The position numbers and the translations under genes were made by a program. Source: Symbiodinium natans (taxonomy: Eukaryota > Sar > Dinophyceae > Suessiales > Symbiodiniaceae). From it: a stretch of 64,000 bases of DNA. The notes under the pieces were generated by a model. That model was given only the letters and a program-made list of their open reading frames with translations, ran no database searches and was not told the DNA's origin. How positions within the stretch are numbered: position 1 is the stretch's first letter; every line of letters begins with the position of its first letter. Location: contig CAJNDS010002080.1 of NCBI GenBank assembly GCA_905221605.1, positions 124,001-188,000 on the forward strand. Direction: 5' to 3'. Below are positions 57,901-64,000 of this stretch, in pieces.

Positions 57901-60545
57901 CTGATTACACAAGTGGCGCTTCATGCTCATCACGTCACCTCAGTTGGGAAGGGGAAGCCCAGGATAAACAGGGTTTAGGGTTTAGGGTTTAGGGTTTAGG
58001 GTTTAGGGTTTAGGGTTTAGGGTTAGGGGTTACCCTTCCCAGATTTGGAAAAAACCCTGTACTTGGGAATGGGGAATATACCATAATTCATAATAAGGAT
58101 CCTTGGTGTAAATCGGGGTATATTCCTTAATTCTGGGGTCTCGGAAGATCTGGGGAGTTCCGCAGGAACCCTATAATCCTATAGTTTTAGACACATGTGT
58201 ACAATTAGAAGGGCCGCAAAGCCAACGGGTAAGGTAACGATAAGCATCTAAGCCCTAAACTTTATCAGCCCCAAGGCCCTCAAGCCAGGCATAGGGGGCC
58301 CAACCAAAACCCCCCGAAACAAAAACAAGGATTCTACGGACTTGGCCTTCCAGAATCCCTCTGCTAGGGGCCCTTACGCCCCCTAGAAGGGACCGTTCAT
58401 CTTATTCCCCTATATAACCCCTATGTATACCTCAATAGAGTCCCTTTTTTTGCCTAAGTAGCCCTAAGTAACCCCTGAAGAACCCCTAAGGTCCCTTGTA
58501 AGGATCCCTCCTTTAGTCCCTGATTTCGTCCCTTCATCTGTTTGCCACGTCACTCGTATATTCCGTGACCACGGTAGCAAGGACTTCCCCAGAGACGCTC
58601 CACACCCGAAGCATGGCGTGAAACCTTTTCGGCCCTTTTTGGCGCCAAGCAGGAACAAAGATGAAGGGCCCCCTGAACCCTGAACCCTAAAGCCTAAACC
58701 CTAAACAAGGGCGGGGCCTCTCTGCTTTATGAAAGTGCGATATTGAGCTCCTAACGTAGCGATGATACCTGCTGTTCTCTGAGCTTGAGGCGCGCAGTTT
58801 CCATAGCGTGGGGTTTAGGGTCTATAGGGTTGAGGGTTTAGGGTTTGAGGTTTGGGGGGCTTAAAGTTCAGGGTTTAGGGCTACCCCCTTGGTACCCCGC
58901 GGCACTTCTTGGTACCCCCCAAAGATGTCAGAATCCTCAAAGGAACCTCGAAGACCCCAAACTCTACAGAAAGCCGAAGCCCCTCTTTGAGGGGGCCCGC
59001 TAGTTTTTGCAAAACCTCAACCGTAAACCCTAAACCCCTAAACCCCAAGCCCCAAACCCCAAGCCCAAAAACCTGAACCCTTAAGCCCTAAACCGTTGCT
59101 GCAAGGGTCTAGGCTTGAGGGTTGAGGGTTGAGGGCCTCTGAACGCCCACCCCCCACTCTCCCGTCCACCTTGTTGGGACTTTGGGTATCGTTTTATGAG
59201 GAATAGTCGCCTGAAACACTTGTTCCGGATCAATGTTCATCTGAGCGATGTTCCGCAAGTGATAGCCGAGGCAATCCCGGCCGAATAAGTCCGAAACTAA
59301 CCAAGCCTGTATAAACCCTAAAACCCTCAACCCTGACCCCCCCCCCAGAAAAAAAATAAAGAAAAAAAAAAAAAAAAACGAAAAGCAGGCCACAAACTTC
59401 AAAAAAACAGAAGCCCCGCCAACCCTTAGTCCAACGCCCCCCCCCCCCCCCCCCCCCCAACCCCCCGCCACCCCAAAAAATCGCCCTGAACCATAAACCT
59501 CATAAACCCTAACCCCCCCCCCTTCCCAAAAATCAAGAAGTAGCCCTGAATCCCCACCCCAAAAAAAGGAAGCCCTAAACCCCAACTCCCCCAACACCAG
59601 AGTCCAGATTCTTGGCAAGGGGTAAGCCCTAAACCCCCCAAGGGTCCAGGTAACCTTGTTGTGGTATAAGTTGGGGCCCAAAGTCCTCATATAGGAGGTA
59701 CCTCAAGGCCCAAGCATACCCCTAGGTTGCCCAGTAACCTAGGATTAAAAAGGGTGCCCTTTTTTGCTTAAAGGGGTTTATAAGGGAACCTAAACCCCCA
59801 AAAAAGGGAATAAGGGTACTACTGGGCAGCCTAGTCATATAGGAGGTACCTCAAGGCCCCCCAAGCATACCCTCTTTAGGTACATGGACCCTTAGGGCAA
59901 GCGTTTCGAGGGTTATAGGGCTTTGCCAAAATGTGTCGGGGTCGAAAATCAGCTAGGATGGCTCTTCAGGCCCCCTGAAAGATATGTCAAAATATGATCC
60001 TCTTAAAATCACTAGGGGGGGAATACAAAATCTCCCAGAAAGCTCTTCCCCAAACCCTAAACCCTATAAAACCTAGACCCCAAACCCGTAGTAGAAATTG
60101 GGGTACATTCCTTGGTTAAGGGGTTTTGGAACATCTGGGTCAAAATAAGTGCAAGTACACAAAAAAAAATCGATGGAGCATCCTGGGCCCTTGATGGAGT
60201 TTAGGGTTTAGGGTTTAGGGTGTAGGGTTTAGGGTTTAGGGTTTAGGGTTTAGGGTTCAGGAACCACCCCCCCCTCCCCACTTCAGCCCCAGATTCCCCA
60301 AGCATGGCGACGTTGAGGCCCCCACCTCTTGGTCGCGCCCAGCTTCTTCGCGAGCTCCTGCGCGTGCACCGCTTTAAAGCCTACATTCCCAGTCCTTCCA
60401 AACCCCCTTAACTAAGGAACATACCCTAATTTCTACTAAGGAGCCTTCTTGTGAATTGAATTAGGGTGTATTTCTTAACTAAGGGGTTTTGGAAGATCTG
60501 GGTAGGGAGTTTACGAAAATAGGGGACTCCCAGCCCCCAAATCAT
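51902..60545 (-). CDS. Ubiquitin-like/ankyrin-repeat protein, about 17 exons, 3' end not found
   Basis: Exons in transcript order: 60545-60515, 60380-60326, 57925-57843, 57408-57306, 56786-56726, 56665-56628, 55305-55222, 54934-54823, 54538-54489, 54110-54076, 53737-53707, 53533-53439, 53280-53208, 53021-52764, 52563-52474, 52304-52251, 52024-51902. Every junction keeps phase. The first exons give a ubiquitin-like segment (KRHLCNQYGYPICLQQLL, then DKPGDLQLVL). The rest are ankyrin repeats, for example DAGVDKNVQD, HAKLVRLLLEAGV, ADIVALLLDAGADANLQD, GFTALMCAS. Donors read as 8 GT, 4 GC and 5 GA, all with AG acceptors. The first exon (ATG at 60545) is the least certain. After 51902 a GTGAGT donor opens an intron and I found no later exon. 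The 52474-52563 exon carries a frameshift. Ankyrin repeats bind other proteins; the partner is unknown. Confidence 0.72.
52025..52246 (-). mobile_element. Introner: TIR element that is an ankyrin-gene intron
   Basis: The plus strand begins CTTAGTAAGCCC and ends GGGCTCCCAAG, imperfect terminal inverted repeats. It is flanked by an exact 4-bp duplication, actc (52021-52024 and 52247-52250). On the coding strand the duplication gives the GA donor (GAGT) and the element end gives the AG acceptor, and splicing restores LVESGADKSLQD. The interior holds an A/T and G homopolymer and degenerate CCCCAAA and CCCTAAA tracts. Confidence 0.7.
52305..52469 (-). mobile_element. Probable introner in ankyrin gene
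   Basis: This fills the intron between exons 52563-52474 and 52304-52251. An exact gagc duplication lies at 52301-52304 and 52470-52473; on the coding strand it gives the GC donor GCTC and the next exon restarts GCTC. Splicing restores GTTALMRAARMGHVEVV. The terminal inverted repeats are weak. The interior is AT-rich. Confidence 0.55.
52474..52563 (-). other. Ankyrin exon with a 1-base frameshift
   Basis: The exon opens in frame as HASHMGHIHTVV, but the expected LLLEAEADKNLQDHAGTT continues only in the next frame, so one base is missing near 52525. Flanking introns and phases are otherwise normal. It could be an assembly error, a young disabling mutation or a divergent allele. Confidence 0.55.
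52564..52759 (-). mobile_element. Introner, CTTGGTAGCCC family
   Basis: The plus strand begins CTTGGTGGCCCA and ends GGGCTACCAAG, clear inverted ends. An exact atgc duplication lies at 52560-52563 and 52760-52763. The coding strand uses GCAT as donor and AG from the element end, giving a GC-AG intron joining SALM to HASHMGH. It contains a TTTAGGG array at 52585-52632. Relatives occur at 53022-53203, about 31860-32008, about 50770-51065 and about 12340-12465. Confidence 0.72.
53022..53203 (-). mobile_element. Introner, CTTGGTAGCCC family, with internal telomeric array
   Basis: The plus strand begins CTGTTGGTAGCCCAG and ends CGGGCTACCAAG. An exact ccac duplication lies at 53018-53021 and 53204-53207. 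The coding strand reads GTGG donor, AG acceptor, GTGG exon restart, joining GVTALL to WACSQGHVDTA. A CCCTAAA array at 53142-53188 lies inside, so telomeric DNA has entered or grown within the element. Confidence 0.72.
53281..53434 (-). mobile_element. Introner, CTTAGTTGCTGAG family
   Basis: Ends are CTTAGTTGCTGAGTTC and, reversed, CTGGCTGAGTGAGT. The flanks attc/tttc match at 3 of 4 bases. The GA donor (GAAA) is forced by phase and the ankyrin spacing YQGNARIVRLLL. A related start (TTAGTTGCTGAGTTCATAAG) occurs near 17295. A TTTAGGG array sits inside. Confidence 0.6.
53534..53702 (-). mobile_element. Introner with about 27-bp TIRs
   Basis: The left end is CTTGGGAACCAAATGAACCC; the reversed right end is CTTGGGGACGAAATGAGCCC. 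An exact gaac duplication lies at 53530-53533 and 53703-53706. The coding strand reads GTTC donor, AG acceptor, GTTC restart, joining VVAA to FLEENVDPNEQ. The interior has two copies of a sub-repeat (ATCATATACCCTAATACTAC) that also occurs inverted near 50795-50860. Confidence 0.75.
53738..54071 (-). mobile_element. Introner, CTTGGC...GCCAAG family, with a nested element
   Basis: It begins CTTGGCGGAATTCTGAAC and ends CAGAAGAAAGCCAAG. An exact gaac duplication lies at 53734-53737 and 54072-54075. It forms the intron between the 35-base and 31-base exons (MQACSKGRVQVV). A second family (opening TTGTCCAGTAACC, also at 34831-34935) is nested inside, itself split by about 100 bp of other sequence. 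The same outer family occurs at 29612-29788. Confidence 0.72.
54935..55217 (-). mobile_element. Introner carrying a large CCCTAAA array
   Basis: Ends are CTTAGTGTTGCTTCATAGGG and, reversed, CTTACTCTTTGGTTAGTAGG. An exact atgc duplication lies at 54931-54934 and 55218-55221. The GC donor (GCAT) keeps phase and joins HALM to HAGNADIVALLL. About 170 bp of CCCTAAA repeats fill the right half. The same end sequence is at about 26507-26712. Confidence 0.68.
55026..55197 (+). repeat. CCCTAAA array inside an introner
   Basis: About 24 heptamers inside the ankyrin-gene element at 54935-55217. Confidence 0.95.
55467..55750 (+). repeat. 31-bp minisatellite, 9 copies
   Basis: Each unit contains CTCAAAAGTGGGCAATGGTG followed by AATTTCCTGGC. 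Variants are GTTGGC for GTGGGC and CGGTGAC for TGGTGAA. The last copy degrades into a T-rich TTTTTCAAGG region. It lies inside an intron of the ankyrin gene. Confidence 0.9.
55815..56212 (+). repeat. About 190-bp tandem duplication
   Basis: The copies at about 55815-56000 and 56018-56212 share CTAGTTTTGGTCAAGGGGGG, TTCAATTTTAAA, GTCTTCGGAGACCCCCC and GGGAAAGTTTGCCTCCAAAA in the same order, with scattered differences. Confidence 0.8.
56666..56725 (-). other. 60-base telomeric-repeat intron flanked by a 22-bp exon duplication
   Basis: The 22 bases at 56650-56671 and 56710-56731 are identical and flank 38 bp of CCCTAAA-type repeat. Read through, the insert puts a stop in frame. Removal at the same point in each copy (GTGCAG / GACAGC) is a GA-AG intron that exactly restores KNVQDSNKTPLM. 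This looks like telomeric DNA inserted into an ankyrin exon with a long target duplication. Confidence 0.65.
56961..57060 (-). mobile_element. D-family MITE inside ankyrin-gene intron
   Basis: TTGGGATGCTTCCGCTTATA ... CCCAAAGCATCCCAA, near-palindromic. Confidence 0.75.
57430..60320 (-). other. Large 5' introns of the ankyrin gene
   Basis: Apart from exon 57925-57843, this holds an N-family element (57612-57708, also at 29822-29970), F-family copies, a B-family copy, telomeric arrays and a poly-C/A stretch (59330-59580). The 193-codon minus frame at 59109-59690 is low-complexity and not supported. Confidence 0.5.
59730..59835 (+). mobile_element. B-family MITE
   Basis: Opens GGTTGCCCAGTAACCTAGG and ends TACTGGGCAGCCTAG, clear inverted ends. 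It lies in the large first introns of the ankyrin gene. Confidence 0.75.
60381..60508 (-). mobile_element. F-family element forming the first ankyrin-gene intron
   Basis: It starts one base after the 60380 exon edge with CTACATTCCCAGTCCTTCC and ends GGAAGATCTGGGTAG, inverted ends. The AG acceptor is the element end. The upstream ATG exon (60545-60515) is 6 bases beyond. No target duplication is obvious. Confidence 0.55.
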
Positions 60546-60799
60546 AGCATTCCCGTCCAATAAGGCCCCCAATAAGGTACCCCCGAGTGTCGAAAAACCC
60601 CCTTGAAGAGTCCTGAAGCAAGGTTCCCTACTAACTCCGCTCCCTCAGCTTGCCTAACACTAGGTACCTGCCGCAAAACCCTTAAGGACCCCCTAAACCC
60701 TCCATCGCGTTTCCCCGCACCGGGAAAGTGAGCATGAAATGCGCGCTTTGCATGCCATCTTTTCTTTGCCGGCTCCGGCAATCTGCAAAGCGTCCCGGG

Positions 60800-61156
60800 T
60801 CTAAACCCTAAACCCTAAACCCTAAACCCTAAACCCTAAACCCTAAACCCTAAACCCTAAACCCTAAACCCTAAACCCTAAGCCGCAGAGCAGCATTCCT
60901 TCATGCCATGGGGTGCGCTGTTTCCTCAGCTTCTTGCCACGCCGGTCGGGTGTCCTGAAGGCTCGGCATGGCCGTTGCAAGCCAGGGCATCGAAGCAATG
61001 GGTGCCACCAGCAAGATGCTGCTCTGCGGCTTAGGGTTTAGGGTTTAGGGTTTAGGGTTTAGGGTTTAGGGTTTAGGGTTTAGGGTTTAGGGTTTAGGGT
61101 TTAGGGTTTAGGGTTTAGGGTTTAGGGTTTAGGGTTTAGGGTTTAGGGTTTAGGGA
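60800..61156. repeat. Inverted telomeric arrays around a 135-bp unique core
   Basis: A CCCTAAA array (60801-60880) leads into AAGCCGCAGAGCAGCA; the right side mirrors it with TGCTGCTCTGCGGCTT into a TTTAGGG array (61031-61155). The 16-bp arms are perfect inverted copies and the arrays extend the palindrome to about 90 bp per arm. The core is open on both strands, so an exon is possible but unassigned. Confidence 0.8.
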
Positions 61157-61574
61157 CGGAAGGCAGGCTCAGAGAGGTTTTACGTTGCGCCAGGCAGGGT
61201 TTTGGGGATTTAGGGTGTGTATAGTCTATAGGGTTTAGGGTGACCCTCGAAGGCTGTGACTGCTCCCTGGAATTTACTTTAAATACATGAACGTATCTTT
61301 CATGATGTCGAAAACCTAAACCCTGTACGATTCAATCACTAACTTGAACATGTGCGGGCTGAGGGAAAGGATTTTGACGACTACCAGATCCTGAGCCCCC
61401 CCCAACTTCTTTTGGGGTCCTTAAGAAAGGGCGGCTCATGGGGGGGTAGGTACGTGGGGAACCTTCGAGAAGCTTATCGGAAGTAGTGGGCAGTATTAGG
61501 GAACCTCAGGTTACATGAATCCCACTTGAACCCCAAACCCTAAACCCTAATCCCTAAACCCTAAACCCCAAACC

Positions 61575-63603
61575 CTAAACACGAGCCTTACAGAAACCCC
61601 TTGAGCCTCCTCCCTCAAGAAGCCTATGAACCATACAGAGGCGCAGCCCATCAGGCACCCTTGCAGGTGGCAATGAACCTACCTTAGGGTTTAGGGTTTA
61701 GGGTTTAGGGTTTAGGGTTTAGGGTTTAGGGTTTAGGGTTTAGGGTTTAGGGTTTAGGGTTTAGGGTTTAGGGTTTAGGGTTTAGGTTTAGGGTTTAGGG
61801 TTTAGGGCTTAGGGCTTAGGGTTTAGGGTTTAGGGTTTAGGGCTTAGGGTTTAGGGTTTAGGGTTGAGTCGACAATGCCACGCAAGAGGCAGCACAGGAG
61901 AACAAGAGGGACGGGAGGTAGGAAACCAGGATAACACTGGCATTCAGTTGAGCTTGGGGTTACGGACTTGCTACACCTTGGTAGCCCGAAAACCATGTTA
62001 TAATGAGTGCGAAATGCATGCCCAAAAGTCGGTTAACAAAAATAGACACAGAAAAATAAACAGCTCACACCCAGCAGTCGCGTAAGTGCGCAACATGTTG
62101 GCTGGTGAATGAGGTACAGTACCCCAGATGGGGGTTTCCGAAAATGGGGTCACCCTTTTAGGGGGGTCCCTTTAAGGGATTTTGTTGGGGTTTAGAAAGG
62201 GGTACCCCTTATTTTGGAAATACCCATCTAGTCCCTTGAAGGGTTGTATCGGAGGGTTATGAGGTACATATTTAAGCCCGTGATTCCCTACTAGGACTGT
62301 TTGCCAATGCACGGAGGGATCAGTAGACCTTGGACTACACTCATGATGAACCGACACCCGTCTACGACTAATACGCAGGCCTACGCCCTTAGCGTGAACC
62401 CTACCCTAAACCCTAAACCCTAAACCCTAAACCCTAAACCCTAAACCCTAAACCCTAAACCCTGAACCCTGAACCCTGAACCCTGAACCCTGAACCCTGA
62501 ACCCTGAACCTAAACCCTAAACCCTAAACCCCCTAAGAGAACACAAGCAAAGGAACGGTCCCACGTGGCCCGTGCCTCGGATCCTGCCAGGACGACACCC
62601 AGCGCGGCTCGATCCCGGAATTCAACGGAGAGCCTTAGGGTTTCGGGTTTAGGGCTTAGGGTGTAGGGTTTCGGGCTTCGGGTTTAGGGTTTAGGGTTTA
62701 GACTTCGGGGTTTAAAGGGTTTCGGGCTTATATGAGTTTAGGGTGTAGGGTTTAGGTTTCGGGTTTCGAATTCGGGGGGGGGGGGGGGGGGGCGCATTCT
62801 GATGTGGTAAGCCCTATAAACCCTATAAAGCCCTAAACCCTAAACCCTATCTAACTGAGCCACTGAGCCCGAAACATTCATCTCTACATTTAAGCCGAAA
62901 ACTCTGAAAACACAGCACCCCGAGAGCATAAACCATCCAACCACTAAACCTTTCGTCCCAAGCCCTAAAGTACATACCTGAATCTTTCGACCCCTCTGCC
63001 TCAGAAACAAACGGCTCTAAACCCACAGTAAACTTAGACGGTTCTTAAGGGAGGGGGATTCTATGTAACCCAAGGTTCCCTAACACTCCGTACTACTCCC
63101 TTAGGCTCCCTAAGCTTCCCTAAGGTTCCCTAGGTACCTAGGCCCCTCCCTGAAGAACCCTGTAATAAACTCCAAACCCGAAACAGCCCGAGGACAACAG
63201 AGGCAGGGACGTCTTGAGGATGGGTGGTGTCGTCTTCTTGTCCGAGAAGAAGATGACATGTGGCACCTAACAGGCAAAATCATGCTAGAGTGCAGGGTTT
63301 GAGGTTTAGTCGGGTGCAGGGTTTAGGGTTTAAGGGGGGTTTGGGGTCTAAGGTTTTGGGCTCTTAAGCGTTGCAGGGGTTTCAACCTCCCTGCTCCTTG
63401 CCCGTGAACGATCGGCCTCCCACTATATAGGGACATATTTAGGGTTTAGTGGGATTGGGGTTGACATTCTCACAAGGGGAGTTGCCTATAAAATGCTTCT
63501 GCTTCCAGAACTTTTTCGAAGAAACTGCCCAGCGTAATGTGCGTAGTTAGGCCTTGTCATCTGTCGGCAGCCACCGCCGGACGTCGCGCTCGTTCACGAG
63601 GAC
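61575..63603 (-). CDS. Thioredoxin-fold protein (PDI/DnaJ-Trx-like), C-terminal four exons
   Basis: Exons 63603-63553, 63266-63199, 62633-62557 and 61678-61575 join in phase into 99 residues plus a TAG stop. The readable core is VLVNERDVRRWLPTDDK, then VPHVIFFSDKKTTPPILKT, then LSVEFRDRAALGVVLAG, then a SLPPARVPDGL segment that resembles the cis-proline strand of thioredoxin folds. No CxxC is present in this part. The 5' exons lie beyond the window. Donors are GC, GT and GT; acceptors are AG followed by G. The last intron is flanked by exact gaac duplications (61675-61678 and 62553-62556), as in the introners. Fold assignment is from pattern memory, not a search. Confidence 0.6.
61679..62552 (-). 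other. Large intron of Trx-like gene, introner-type boundaries
   Basis: The exact 4-bp gaac duplication at both ends matches the introner pattern. Contents are a long TTTAGGG array (61685-61866), about 500 bp of mixed low-copy sequence including a GGGGTACC-rich element (about 62105-62320), and a CCCTAAA array passing into CCCTGAA (62400-62530). A short basic open frame (MPRKRQHRRTRG, 61875 on the plus strand) is probably chance. Confidence 0.5.
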
Positions 63604-64000
63604 CTGGCAATCTCTAAGCCCTGAACCCCAAACTGCGCTAAACCCTACACCCTAAACCCCAAACTGCCCTAAACCCTAAACCCCAAACTGCCCCAAAACC
63701 CCTGAACCACAACGCCTAAACCCCCAACCAAACCCCCAAACCCCTTCTGAAACCCAAGTTCGGGGGCCCTTAGCCATCATAAAAACCGCCAAAACAGCCT
63801 GATCCCTCCAAGATCTAACCCCTGAGTCCCCCCGAAGGCCGGACTCAAGGGGTTCAGGATTTTTGGAAGGCGCTTAAGGCTCAGGAGTAAGGTTTGGGGT
63901 TTGGTAAGTTGAGGGCTTAGGCTAATTTTTGAGTTTAGGGTTTAGGTTCTTTGTGCTTTCTTCTATGTTTAGGGTTTAGGGCTTCTTGAGTTTAGGGCCC

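Noticed and set aside
59109-59690. 193-codon minus frame
   Set aside because: Built on C-runs, A-runs and decayed telomeric text; no motif or splice edge.
1-64000. CRISPR arrays, bacterial operons, ribosome-binding sites, rRNA genes
   Set aside because: None seen. Direct repeats here are telomeric arrays, minisatellites or MITEs, and gene structure is eukaryotic.

Overview
This window reads as nuclear DNA of a dinoflagellate-like alveolate. This is an inference from four things seen together. (1) The telomere-type heptamer TTTAGGG/CCCTAAA is scattered through all 64 kb as more than a hundred short internal arrays in both orientations. (2) Genes are broken into very small exons (31-258 bases) with long repeat-filled introns. 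(3) Phase-consistent exon joins repeatedly need GC or GA as well as GT donors, always with AG acceptors that are usually followed by G, which is a known dinoflagellate feature. (4) One gene has the ubiquitin-like plus ankyrin architecture common in dinoflagellates and chromerids. A chromerid is the main alternative. There is no bacterial-type gene organisation, and most long open frames are translations of simple repeats.

The best supported genes are all on the minus strand. At 51.9-60.5 kb there is an ankyrin-repeat gene of about 17 exons that I could join in frame across every junction. At 61.6-63.6 kb are the last four exons of a thioredoxin-fold (PDI/DnaJ-Trx-like) protein, ending in a stop. 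At 2.1-12.9 kb is a scattered set of EF-hand exons. At 9.9-10.7 kb, inside that set and on the same strand, is an intronless 289-residue cysteine-rich membrane protein with a possible relict spliced-leader sequence upstream. Weaker exon chains lie at 29.6-32.5 kb, 37.2-39.6 kb, 44.3-44.7 kb and 45.3-47.1 kb.

The rest is repeats. Small inverted-repeat elements of about 90-330 bp form many families. In the ankyrin gene, several introns are exactly such elements with 4-bp target duplications: the duplication supplies the GT/GC/GA donor and the element end supplies the AG acceptor, so they behave as introners. Telomeric arrays sit inside these elements and next to exons, and in three places are flanked by 22-32 bp duplications of local, probably exonic, sequence. 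Stacked minisatellites and palindromes occur at 14.9-17.0 kb, a tetranucleotide cruciform at 20.8-21.1 kb, a C-rich tract at 28.4-28.7 kb and a 31-bp minisatellite at 55.5-55.75 kb.

Strand choice for isolated exon islands is often uncertain, because GC-rich codons leave both strands open. All exon boundaries here were placed by eye from protein pattern, splice dinucleotides and reading phase.
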